NCBI GenBank assembly: GCA_002025975.1
Contig: MWOU01000107.1
Location: forward strand, 1-41,499
Direction of reading: 5' to 3'
Source: Prochlorococcus sp. HOT208_60m_813B04
GTDB lineage: Bacteria; Cyanobacteriota; Cyanobacteriia; PCC-6307; Cyanobiaceae
Length of the DNA stretch: 41,499 nt
Part shown: piece by piece, positions 7,392 to 14,038 of the stretch
Position numbering within the stretch: the stretch's first letter is position 1
Layout: each line of letters begins with the position of its first letter
Translations under genes and position numbers: made by a program
The notes under the pieces: model-generated
Seen by the model: the letters and a program-made list of their open reading frames with translations, nothing else
Database searches by the model: none
What the model was told of the DNA's origin: nothing

Positions 7392-7877
7392 TTAAGGCTT
7401 AACCCATATTGCAAGCCCTCCGCCCCTGCCTCTAGCACATAACCAATTATCTTTAGTGCTAATTCCTACAAGTGAGAAAAAAGGCATTTTTTTATCTTTT
7501 GGTATTTTTAATTTCTTTTTAAATATAGGAAAACTACTAATACTAATTTTCAATTCTTCAAAATAGAAAGCCAATAGAGGTCTAATCCCTTTTAGTTCTG
7601 CGCTGCCTATAAAAGTAATATTTAGTAATCCGAAATTTATTGAATTTTTTATTTCATAATTTATTTGATCCTCTTTATTTTTACTTTTCAATTCGAGTCT
7701 TGCCGACAATACTTGGAGAATCGAACTGGGTATATTATTGATTTCATCTGACTCCTTTCCCCATACATACTTAAACTTCCATATTCCTAACAATTCCTCA
7801 AATACAATTCCGCTACCATTTTTTTGGGAATTTTTTTCTAATAGTTTTATCTCATTAATATCAGGAAAGTGTTTCAT
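7392..7877 (-). CDS. Conserved hypothetical protein, possibly PAP/fibrillin-like
   Basis: A protein of about 161 residues from ATG 7877 (MKHFPDINEI); an upstream ATG at 7901 would add eight. It has beta-rich segments (LLGIWKFKYVW near 28-38, ITFIGSAELKGIRPLLAFYFEEL in the middle) and a striking Gly-rich C-terminus, CARGRGGGLAIWVKP. The order 'WxxxY ... FxG ... RPLLxFxFxxL ... ARGxGGGLAxW' resembles plastid lipid-associated (PAP/fibrillin) proteins, which bind lipids at thylakoids and plastoglobules. That assignment is a resemblance only. Not in an operon; converges on the Nif11-like gene with a 1-nt gap. Confidence 0.62.
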   Translation of the reverse strand: MKHFPDINEIKLLEKNSQKNGSGIVFEELLGIWKFKYVWGKESDEINNIPSSILQVLSARLELKSKNKEDQINYEIKNSINFGLLNITFIGSAELKGIRPLLAFYFEELKISISSFPIFKKKLKIPKDKKMPFFSLVGISTKDNWLCARGRGGGLAIWVKP

Positions 7878-7924
7878 AATAGATTTTAATCTAAGAATCA
7901 AATACTAAGATAACTTCATAAAAA

Positions 7925-8161
7925 ATGTTCTTAGTTAAAAAATCTCTTCAAAAAGATTTCTTTATTTCAAAATATTTCCAAAAAAATAATTTAATGGCAC
8001 ACATAAGGAACAATATCTCGTTAATATGTTTACATAAAGTTACTAAATTAATGGATTTTATCTCTAAAAGTCAAGGATACATTCCTCTAAAAGCAGTCCC
8101 TTACATATTTTTCCTAGCTGTTGTACTAAGTATTACAACTTCAACTAATACATTTGTCTAA
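7925..8161 (+). CDS. Hypothetical small membrane protein
   Basis: The frame is open from ATG 7925 (78 residues), but internal ATGs at 7994 (MAHIRNN) and 8051 (MDFISKSQGYIPLKAVPYIF, 36 residues) are equally credible and none has a clear ribosome binding site. The C-terminal 25 residues form one hydrophobic helix (VPYIFFLAVVLSITTSTNTFV). The short form would be a typical single-span peptide. It lies 39 nt before the oxidoreductase at 8201. Function unknown. Confidence 0.45.
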   Translation: MFLVKKSLQKDFFISKYFQKNNLMAHIRNNISLICLHKVTKLMDFISKSQGYIPLKAVPYIFFLAVVLSITTSTNTFV

Positions 8162-8200
8162 AACTAATTTGTTTTACGAGAAGAGTAAAGTAAATATTTA

Positions 8201-9730
8201 ATGAAAAAGTTCGATGTTGTAATAGTGGGTAGTGGAATAGGGGGTTTATGTTGCGGTTCGATTCTCGCTTTATCAGGCAAAACAGTACTTATATGTGAAG
8301 CTCATAGCCAGCCAGGAGGTGTTGCACACAGTTTCAAAAGAAATGGTTACACTTTCGAATCAGGTCCTTCATTGTGGAGTGGAATAGGTAAAAGGCCGAC
8401 AACTAATCCCCTAGGGCAAATTCTTGAATTACTTGATGAAGAAGTTGAACTATTTCAATACAAAGGTTGGCAAGTAATTGTCCCAGAAGGCAATTTTAAT
8501 CTTGATGTGGGGGAAGAACCTTTTAAACGTACTATTAAAACTCTAAGAGGTGAGAAATCTGTTAAAGAATGGGAATCATTTATTTCCGGAATAAAACCTC
8601 TTAGCCAAATAATAAATGAAATACCTTTACTCTCATTTTCTCCCGAATCAATAAATTTCTTAGATCTAATAAATTTAACCTCCAAATTTTTACCTAAAAT
8701 CAACCAAATACCAAAAATTAATAAAGGCTTTGGGAATTTAGTAAATAATCATCTAGAGGATCCTTTTCTCAGAAATTGGGTTGATTTATTGAGCTTTTTG
8801 ATAAGTGGTATGTCAATGCATGATACAAATACAGCTGCGATGGCTACTTTATTTAACGAATGGTTTGAACCAGATTCATACCTTGAATACCCCAAAGGAG
8901 GTAGTGAATCTATCGTAAAAGCTTTAATTAATGGATTTAAAAAAAATGGAGGAGAATTAATTCTTTCTTCGAGAGTAAAGACAATTAACTTCAATAAAAA
9001 TTTAGCCACAGGTATAACTCTTAATAATGGATCTAGTTATAGTTGTGAATCTATTGTCACGAATACTGATATTTGGAATTTAAAAAAGTTAATTCCAAAT
9101 GAAATTTCAAAAAAATGGAACACAAAAGTTTTGAACCCTAATAAATGTGATTCTTTCCTTCATATACATCTAGGTTTTGATGCTGATGGTCTTGAAAATT
9201 TGCCAATACATGCGATACATGTTGATAAGTGGGAAAAAGGCATAACCGCTGAAAGAAACATAGCCGTATTTTCAATCCCATCTGTTTTAGATAAAAATAT
9301 GGCCCCTGAAGGAAAACATGTTCTTCATGGATATACTCCCGCAAATGAACCTTGGGAAATTTGGGAAGACCTAAATCCAAAGGAAATAGAATATAAAAAT
9401 TTGAAAGAAGAAAGATGTTCAATATTCCTTAATGCAGTGCGAAAATTCATCCCTGATATAGATGAAAGGATTGATTTAAAGATGTTAGGAACCCCAATCA
9501 CTCATAAAAAATTCACCAATACCTATTGCGGTAGTTACGGCCCTGCATTATCTGCAGCAAAAGGTCTTTTCCCAGGCTGCAAAACTCCAGTGAAAAATTT
9601 ATTTACTTGCGGCGCAAGTACATTTCCAGGTATCGGAATTCCTGCTGTTTCAGCAAGTGGCGCTTACGCAGCTGAAAAAATTATTGGTAAAAAAGAATTT
9701 AAAACTCTTCTTAAGAAAATAAATTTATGA
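8201..9730 (+). CDS. FAD-dependent oxidoreductase of the carotenoid isomerase / phytoene desaturase family
   Basis: A 509-residue flavoprotein with the N-terminal dinucleotide-binding motif VIVGSGIGGL (residues 6-15), an acidic end of the second strand (CEAHSQPGG) and the C-terminal FAD-contact segment TCGASTFPGIGIPAVSASG typical of the CrtISO/CrtI-like family. Family members isomerise or desaturate carotenes in the membrane. The N-terminal region (HSFKRNGYTFESGPSLWSGIG) is like the CrtISO-related group, not the plant-type desaturases CrtP/CrtQ. Whether it is the prolycopene isomerase CrtH itself or one of its paralogues cannot be decided without alignment. Monocistronic by spacing. Confidence 0.85.
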   Translation: MKKFDVVIVGSGIGGLCCGSILALSGKTVLICEAHSQPGGVAHSFKRNGYTFESGPSLWSGIGKRPTTNPLGQILELLDEEVELFQYKGWQVIVPEGNFNLDVGEEPFKRTIKTLRGEKSVKEWESFISGIKPLSQIINEIPLLSFSPESINFLDLINLTSKFLPKINQIPKINKGFGNLVNNHLEDPFLRNWVDLLSFLISGMSMHDTNTAAMATLFNEWFEPDSYLEYPKGGSESIVKALINGFKKNGGELILSSRVKTINFNKNLATGITLNNGSSYSCESIVTNTDIWNLKKLIPNEISKKWNTKVLNPNKCDSFLHIHLGFDADGLENLPIHAIHVDKWEKGITAERNIAVFSIPSVLDKNMAPEGKHVLHGYTPANEPWEIWEDLNPKEIEYKNLKEERCSIFLNAVRKFIPDIDERIDLKMLGTPITHKKFTNTYCGSYGPALSAAKGLFPGCKTPVKNLFTCGASTFPGIGIPAVSASGAYAAEKIIGKKEFKTLLKKINL

Positions 9731-9847
9731 ATCAAGTTCTTTTTTTTAACTCTACAAGTACTTAGTTAAGAAATAAGAATAAAGAAAGCAAAAACGTTCA
9801 ATAATGATAATCTTTATCTGAACATAAACTTAACTTATAGCTCTTAT

Positions 9848-10051
9848 ATGTTTTTCTTATCAATTCCTCAAGCCTGGCATTTAGTTGGCACTTGGTCAGA
9901 GCAACTTCCAAACGAGTCGAATCTTATAGGGATGGGCCAAACAGAATTAATGATGACTTTACATTCAATATTCGTTCCTCTCTTACTTGTAATTTCATAT
10001 TACCTATTCAATAGACTTAACAAAAACGAATCAAAGAAAATTAAAGGATGA
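9848..10051 (+). CDS. Small membrane protein, 67 aa
   Basis: Starts MFFLSIPQAWHLVGTWSEQLP, has one strong hydrophobic helix (about residues 35-56: MTLHSIFVPLLLVISYYLF) and a basic tail RLNKNESKKIKG. The Trp-containing N-terminus and positive C-terminus suggest a single-span protein with an ordered lumenal or periplasmic start. Family not recognised. It ends 11 nt from the convergent gene at 10063. Confidence 0.65.
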   Translation: MFFLSIPQAWHLVGTWSEQLPNESNLIGMGQTELMMTLHSIFVPLLLVISYYLFNRLNKNESKKIKG

Positions 10052-10062
10052 TCTTTTAAAGT

Positions 10063-10353
10063 TTATTTAGCTGAACTTCTTCTAACTATTTTTCTACCTG
10101 TAGAAGTATCAACTTCGCTTAAATCTTTAGTTTGTGAATTAGTTTCAACATTATCAACATCGCTTTTATCCATTTCTGCGCAAACACCTACTACCATGGC
10201 AGCTTGCATTTGATCTGGTAAATCTCCAATAGTTAATAAAGCCTTTAAAACTAATTGTAGTCGAGTTTGCCGATCTATTTCAGGTCTTAGTTTTTTTACA
10301 GTATTCCAAAGTTCTTGGGTAACTTCTTTTAAAAGTTCTCGATCAACAGCCAA
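10063..10353 (-). CDS. Conserved picocyanobacterial hypothetical protein, 96 aa
   Basis: A soluble helical protein: ELLKEVTQELWNTVKKLRPEIDRQTRLQLVLKAL (residues about 5-40), a short segment with two small hydrophobic helices (GDLPDQMQAAMVVGVCAEM), then a variable acidic stretch and a basic end GRKIVRRSSAK. I recall a family of about 95 residues restricted to Prochlorococcus and marine Synechococcus with this N-terminus (possibly TIGR03894), which I cannot verify here. Function unknown; single gene. Confidence 0.75.
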   Translation of the reverse strand: MAVDRELLKEVTQELWNTVKKLRPEIDRQTRLQLVLKALLTIGDLPDQMQAAMVVGVCAEMDKSDVDNVETNSQTKDLSEVDTSTGRKIVRRSSAK

Positions 10354-10443
10354 ATTAAATCCTTCTTGTATTTCTACTAATCTAACAAAAAATTGGATCT
10401 CGTAAAATAATATTCAATAAAAAGATTGTTAGTTAATATTTTT

Positions 10444-10650
10444 CTATCCGAATACAAGTTGCATTTGTTGGTGCAATTCATTCTTATCTTGCAAAAGTTT
10501 ATCTTTTTCAATCTTTTTTAGAGTAAAAGTTCTATAAAACTTTTTTTGAATCTTTATTGGAGTATTTTCAAACTTTGCATTTTTGCTTATTAGAGAATTC
10601 CACTCTTTTAAATTAAAAGGGGCGTAAGGAGAAGATGAAATCACTTTCAT
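10444..10650 (-). CDS. Small basic protein behind a palindromic operator, 68 aa
   Basis: The protein (MKVISSSPYAPFNLKEWNSLISKN ... ELHQQMQLVFG) is basic and probably helical in its second half; I do not recognise it. What makes it notable is the upstream DNA: a perfect 20-bp palindrome 16 nt before the ATG, overlapping a sequence one base off the cyanobacterial LexA consensus (see 10666-10692). That would place it under tight repression, perhaps as an SOS gene; this is inference. Downstream lies the 96-residue gene (90 nt away), same strand. Confidence 0.55.
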   Translation of the reverse strand: MKVISSSPYAPFNLKEWNSLISKNAKFENTPIKIQKKFYRTFTLKKIEKDKLLQDKNELHQQMQLVFG

Positions 10651-10665
10651 ATTTTAATAATACAT

Positions 10666-10692
10666 CTGTACTAATATTAGTACAGGTTTACT
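10666..10692. promoter_or_regulatory. Perfect 20-bp palindrome overlapping a LexA-like box
   Basis: CTGTACTAATATTAGTACAG (10666-10685) equals its own reverse complement. Overlapping its right half, AGTACAGGTTTACT (10679-10692) differs at one position from the published cyanobacterial SOS-box pattern RGTACNNNDGTWCB. It lies 16-42 nt upstream of the ATG at 10650 (minus strand), where a repressor would cover the promoter or transcript start. Function is inferred from position and symmetry. Confidence 0.5.
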
Positions 10693-10791
10693 ATTATGCA
10701 ACAATTGAATCGACTTTTTCTTAATTTTAAAGTGTCTTTAAGAATGTATTGATTTTTTTTATCTAATTCTCTGTAGTTATAAGTTTGATAA

Positions 10792-10875
10792 ATGAGTAAA
10801 AGTATCATACGTAACTTATTGATCTCTTTTTTTAGTGTCTTAAGACTTTTCTTGCTTAAAAACCTCTTAAAATAG
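10792..10875 (+). CDS. Possible 27-aa hydrophobic/basic peptide
   Basis: ATG 10792 to TAG 10873-10875 encodes MSKSIIRNLLISFFSVLRLF and seven more residues, an amphipathic to hydrophobic peptide with five basic residues. It lies in an otherwise empty interval of 300 nt (10651-10950). There is no clear ribosome binding site and the length is within chance expectation for AT-rich DNA, so it is a weak call. The rest of the interval holds only AT-rich sequence and the operator at 10666. Confidence 0.22.
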   Translation: MSKSIIRNLLISFFSVLRLFLLKNLLK

Positions 10876-10950
10876 TCAATTTGTTGAAATTAACATTGAC
10901 AAGATATATTTGGCAATCCTTCCTATAAATAGAATAATGAATTTATCACA

Positions 10951-11259
10951 ATGCTTCTAAGTAATGCAAAAAGACTAAAAATTCAAGGAATAATTAAAAG
11001 AATTGCTCAAGATAAATCAATTACATTAGAAGAAAGGATATTTGTTGAGAAATTTGCACACCATAATTCAACAATTTCTCTTTGGCTGAAAAAAGCTAAC
11101 AGCTTTAGAAGGAATGGTACAAAAAATAATGGGGGGATTGATAACCTCTTACAATCATTTGGGATAGATGGACTAGATAAAGAAAATCATTTCAACCCTA
11201 ATGAAGATGATATATCGGATTGGTTTGGCGGTGCTCCTGGTTGGCTAAGGAGAAGCTAG
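10951..11259 (+). CDS. Conserved hypothetical protein, 102 aa
   Basis: A soluble protein. The N-terminal half is helical and basic (SNAKRLKIQGIIKRIAQDKSI, then ERIFVEKFAHHNSTISLWLKKA), and a Gly/Asn linker leads to an acidic C-terminus with aromatic residues, DDISDWFGGAPGWLRRS. The WFGGAPGWLRRS ending looks like a conserved signature, though I cannot name the family. The N-terminal helices could bind nucleic acid or another protein; that is a guess. Single gene; the next 270 nt contain nothing I can call. Confidence 0.7.
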   Translation: MLLSNAKRLKIQGIIKRIAQDKSITLEERIFVEKFAHHNSTISLWLKKANSFRRNGTKNNGGIDNLLQSFGIDGLDKENHFNPNEDDISDWFGGAPGWLRRS

Positions 11260-11532
11260 ATCCACTAATTATTCAATTTACCCAGGCTATCTTACACAAA
11301 TATATACTCATAAAAGATATAAATACCCAAAAAAAACATGGTATAAATTTAATCGGCAATAAATATTTTTTTGAAAAGGTTTTCATATTTATTTTTCTTT
11401 TAGATTATTTCTTCCTTACCGTTTTTGAAAATAGGTTTAATTGCTCTATTTATAAATTAAACAATATTCGAAACCTCAAAGATATTAAATCACTTTAAGT
11501 AGATAACCTTAATTAGCCTTAATCATCACAAT

Positions 11533-11673
11533 CTAAGCAACTTCATTTTCAATGTTCCTTGAAAAATTTACTATTTTTGCCTCATCATGGTCTGAATCAT
11601 TCCAAAATTTTATAAGTCTTTCTAATTCATCAATCCTCTTTTTGGCATTTGCAATTTTTTCAGTAGTTGTCAT
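11533..11673 (-). CDS. Small helical protein, 46 aa
   Basis: Reading from ATG 11673 to TAG 11533-11535 gives MTTTEKIANAKKRIDELERL followed by IKFWNDSDHDEAKIVNFSRN and a short tail. The first 22 residues have a coiled-coil pattern. The composition is balanced and not the Lys/Ile/Asn bias expected of a chance frame, which supports coding. Divergent from the plastoquinol oxidase gene, 153 nt away. Function unknown. Confidence 0.55.
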   Translation of the reverse strand: MTTTEKIANAKKRIDELERLIKFWNDSDHDEAKIVNFSRNIENEVA

Positions 11674-11826
11674 ATAAAATTTTTATCTATCTAATTAATG
11701 CATGAAAAAAAAATATTTCAATGGAAGTAACAATTTTAGACTATAAATATTAATTTTTGGTTAATTACTTCGATACATTATAGCCCTCGAGCGTCTAAGT
11801 AATTATACTTAAAGAAAACTAAATTT

Positions 11827-12336
11827 ATGAAGAAATTAAATTCTTTGGTTTTGAATAGTTCCGTTAATTTCTTAGACTTCATATACTCTGGTAGATCTTT
11901 ACAAAGATTTTGGGTTTTAGAAGTTATTGCTAGATCACCTTATTTTGCATTTCTTTCAGTTCTTCATTTTAAAGAATCCCTAGGAATTAAAAATGAAAAA
12001 ACAATGATTTTAATGAAAGAACATTTTTATCAAGCTATTAACGAAACTGAGCATCTTAAAGAAATGGAGAAAAGAGGAGGAGATAGGTTCTGGATTGATA
12101 GATTTTTTGCGAGACACCTTGTGCTTGTCTATTACTGGATCATGGTTTTTTATTATTTCTTCTCTCCAGCTAATGCTTATGATGTCAACATTAAAATCGA
12201 AGAACATGCATTTGACACTTATTCCAAATATTTAATAGATAATCCAAATGATCAAAAAATAAAAGAAATTGCTCAAGATGAATTAAATCATGTCCGAGAA
12301 CTTAACGAAGCTTTGTCAATGCTTACTACAGTTTAG
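11827..12336 (+). CDS. ptox: Plastoquinol terminal oxidase (PTOX, alternative oxidase family)
   Basis: A 169-residue di-iron oxidase with all six metal ligands of the AOX/PTOX family visible: E32 in FWVLEVIARSPYF, E73 and H76 in NETEH, E125 in KIEEHAFDTY, and E152 and H155 in DELNHV. The ARSPYFAFLSVLH and FDTYSKYL segments match PTOX (IMMUTANS type) more than mitochondrial AOX. It oxidises plastoquinol and reduces O2 to water at the thylakoid membrane, a safety valve downstream of PSII reported to matter in high-light picocyanobacteria. It is compact, lacking any N-terminal extension. Its stop overlaps that of the convergent NdhF-like gene by 4 nt. An upstream region of 153 nt leaves room for its own promoter. 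Confidence 0.92.
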   Translation: MKKLNSLVLNSSVNFLDFIYSGRSLQRFWVLEVIARSPYFAFLSVLHFKESLGIKNEKTMILMKEHFYQAINETEHLKEMEKRGGDRFWIDRFFARHLVLVYYWIMVFYYFFSPANAYDVNIKIEEHAFDTYSKYLIDNPNDQKIKEIAQDELNHVRELNEALSMLTTV

Positions 12337-12767
12337 ATTAGTGCGGTGAAATCTATTAGCAGTATTGAGAGCATCACCGAAGAAGATATTAATCCCAGGC
12401 TAATCATCAATGAAACATAACCTTTTTTTCTAGGTAATTTATAAAAAGATATTCCAATAATTAATATCATTATTAATGAGAAAAAAATTATAATTTTTTC
12501 ATTTACTAAATTAAGATGTATTACTAAATTTTTTTCTTCAAAAAATTTGAGAAATTCAGATAAAACCAATTCTTCTTCTATTTTCTTAAAATAGTCAAAT
12601 AAGCTTATAAAAGCTGAACTTAATATTGATAATGTAACCAGTGCAGTAACTGGTTTAGTTAACCTGTTAAGTGTTCTGTTAAAACTTACCAATAAAATAA
12701 AAATAAATAAGGAAGTTACTAAAGGTATTAAAGGTATAAGAGTTGTTGAATTTATGAAATCTCCCAC
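12333..12767 (-). CDS. Small membrane protein resembling the NdhF N-terminus, 144 aa
   Basis: Four hydrophobic segments: about residues 8-28, 40-58, 88-106 and 118-142. The opening, LIPLIPL...LLVSFNRTLNRLTKPV, resembles the first helices of NDH-1 subunit NdhF, where a similar SFNxxxNRL stretch occurs, but the antiporter-like core (TM helices 3-12) is absent, so it cannot be a functional NdhF. It may be a small accessory subunit or an unrelated membrane protein. It shares 4 nt at its 3' end with the plastoquinol oxidase gene, itself a plastoquinone-pool enzyme. Family and function remain tentative. Confidence 0.68.
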   Translation of the reverse strand: MGDFINSTTLIPLIPLVTSLFIFILLVSFNRTLNRLTKPVTALVTLSILSSAFISLFDYFKKIEEELVLSEFLKFFEEKNLVIHLNLVNEKIIIFFSLIMILIIGISFYKLPRKKGYVSLMISLGLISSSVMLSILLIDFTALI

Positions 12768-12915
12768 GAAAAAAAATAAGTATCTAACTTAAAATTTTAT
12801 ATTATTTCGACGCGTTATTTTATTAAATAAGATTTTTTAAAATCTTAAATGTAATTAGTACCTATTGCATTCAGTGTAAATTGATACCAAAATTAAATTA
12901 GTATCGAAAAATAAA

Positions 12916-13017
12916 ATGTTAGCCATTTCTGAAATTATTATTGCAAGTGCCATCTTCCTAGGAATTGTATATTGGGAAGTTAAATTCCTATATACCAAAA
13001 CTACTGTAGCGAAATAA
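12916..13017 (+). CDS. Single-span small membrane protein, 33 aa
   Basis: ATG 12916 to TAA 13015-13017: MLAISEIIIASAIFLGIVYW then EVKFLYTKTTVAK. One transmembrane helix (about 3-20) and a short basic tail, the shape of a small photosynthetic-complex or membrane-regulator peptide. The upstream 150 nt contain a palindrome (TAAGATTTT-TT-AAAATCTTA, about 12829-12848). Function unknown. Confidence 0.55.
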   Translation: MLAISEIIIASAIFLGIVYWEVKFLYTKTTVAK

Positions 13018-13133
13018 ATTCACTCAAAACAGGAAAATTTAAAACGTAAAAAATTTAAATAAAATTTAAGAATTTAAGTTGACAAAAAAAGCTTTAAATA
13101 TGAGAGAATAAACACAATTATTTAGTTCTTCTA

Positions 13134-13271
13134 ATGAGCGAAGCCCAAAATTCTAATACTAACTCAACTCAGCAGCAACAACAGCAACAGCAACAATCCT
13201 ATTCAGACAGCAAAATTAATTCTGCTGAGAGCGAGAGACTTTATCTTGAGATGAAAGAAGCTTGGCTTTAA
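13134..13271 (+). CDS. Small poly-glutamine protein, 45 aa
   Basis: ATG 13134 to TAA 13269-13271 encodes MSEAQNSNTNST, nine consecutive Gln, then SYSDSKINSAESERLYLEMK and EAWL. The Gln run uses mixed CAG/CAA codons, so it is not a pure triplet slippage tract. The last 18 residues form a plausible acidic amphipathic helix. TTGACA at 13079-13084 could be a -35 element, without a clear -10 at the right distance. The non-AT-biased composition supports coding. Function unknown; soluble and probably disordered in its first half. Confidence 0.6.
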   Translation: MSEAQNSNTNSTQQQQQQQQQSYSDSKINSAESERLYLEMKEAWL

Positions 13272-13384
13272 ATTTAATTTGTGTTTGAAATAATGTTTCT
13301 ATAATTTTTTTTTAAATTTTGAAGTAATCAATACTTTTTTATTTCCTATACCCTTTAAATTTTATTTAACAGCAAGGGTAATTT

Positions 13385-13516
13385 TTGAGAAAACTAAAGC
13401 AGTTAGAAAAAATTAACGGAAGGCTCGCAATGGGAGGGTTGATATATTTAGTTTTTACAAAATTAGTCTCCAACCGTGCCGACATATTAGACCAGCTCAA
13501 ATCTTATTTAATTTAA
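13385..13516 (+). CDS. hli: High-light-inducible (Hli/SCP) chlorophyll-binding protein, 43 aa
   Basis: The frame from TTG 13385 contains the LHC-superfamily chlorophyll-binding motif ExxNGRxAM (EKINGRLAMGGLIYLVFTKL), followed by a short helix end and DQLKSYLI. Hli proteins are single-helix relatives of plant light-harvesting proteins that bind chlorophyll and carotenoid near PSII during light stress and repair. AAGGG about 7 nt upstream supports the TTG start. At 43 residues it is among the short Hli forms, with almost no N-terminal extension. It lies 1.1 kb from the plastoquinol oxidase gene. Confidence 0.88.
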   Translation: MRKLKQLEKINGRLAMGGLIYLVFTKLVSNRADILDQLKSYLI

Positions 13517-13533
13517 AAAATGAATTGGAAATA

Positions 13534-13626
13534 TTATCCAGGAATATTTCTTTCTATATAAGCGTCAGTTAAAGCTAAAATTAACCCCAATAATGTTGAA
13601 AATATAGCAATTTCAGTTGATTCCAT
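13534..13626 (-). CDS. Possible single-span small membrane protein, 30 aa
   Basis: Minus-strand ATG 13626 to TAA 13534: MESTEIAIFSTLLGLILALT then DAYIERNIPG. One clean hydrophobic helix with charged ends, convergent with the Hli gene 17 nt away. The orderly layout suggests a real peptide, but the length allows chance; no ribosome binding site stands out. Confidence 0.4.
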   Translation of the reverse strand: MESTEIAIFSTLLGLILALTDAYIERNIPG

Positions 13627-13695
13627 TTTATTTTTGAATTACCCCTAGTTTGCTAAATAATTCAAAGTTCAGCAACAAAACCAATATCTTACTAT

Positions 13696-13709
13696 AGTAC
13701 GTATATACT
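13696..13709. promoter_or_regulatory. Operator-like element AGTA-N6-TACT before the DUF3104 gene
   Basis: AGTACGTATATACT lies 14 nt upstream of the GTG at 13724, in a larger imperfect palindrome ATAGTA...TACTAT. Like the element at 10679-10692 it has half-sites AGTA/TACT six bases apart and is one base off the cyanobacterial LexA-box pattern. TATAGT within it might instead serve as a -10 box. Function inferred. Confidence 0.35.
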
Positions 13710-13723
13710 ATTAGTCATTTATT

Positions 13724-13972
13724 GTGAGCTCAGCAACCCCTGAGTTTCTTTTCGTTAGGCCTGGTGATTATGTCGCAATTAAAAAAGAAAATTGCGAAGA
13801 TACTAAGGAAAAGGATGAAAATTATTGGGTCGGTCAAGTTATCGACTGTATTGGAGGAGCTAGAAATCCAAATTCATGGACCTTGTTTCAAGTTGCCAAT
13901 ATTGATAATGGAGAGATCACTATAATCAACGCCGATATTGTAGAAAAAATTTTGAAACCTTCTGGAAGTTAA
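13724..13972 (+). CDS. DUF3104 family protein, 82 aa
   Basis: The sequence FLFVRPGDYVAIKKENCE, YWVGQVIDCIGGARNP, LFQVANIDNGEITIINADIV fits DUF3104, a small beta-rich family of marine picocyanobacteria of unknown function. The fold is probably an SH3-like barrel, judging by the alternating short strands with Gly turns. It starts with GTG at 13724; no upstream ATG is in frame. An operator-like palindrome sits just before the start. Monocistronic, convergent with the acetyltransferase at 14039. Confidence 0.78.
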   Translation: MSSATPEFLFVRPGDYVAIKKENCEDTKEKDENYWVGQVIDCIGGARNPNSWTLFQVANIDNGEITIINADIVEKILKPSGS

Positions 13973-14038
13973 TCTTAATCAAACAAACATCTTTCAGTAT
14001 TAAAGAAACAAAAGGGGAAATAGACGTTTCAAAGGGAA

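Noticed and set aside
8455-9422. Three antisense frames (82-94 codons) within the 8201-9730 oxidoreductase gene
   Set aside because: They are shadows of a long, clear flavoprotein gene and lack any recognisable domain.
11220-11498. 92-codon frame overlapping the end of the 10951-11259 gene
   Set aside because: It is out of frame with a better gene, then runs through low-complexity AT-rich DNA; no ribosome binding site and biased Ile/Lys/Phe composition.
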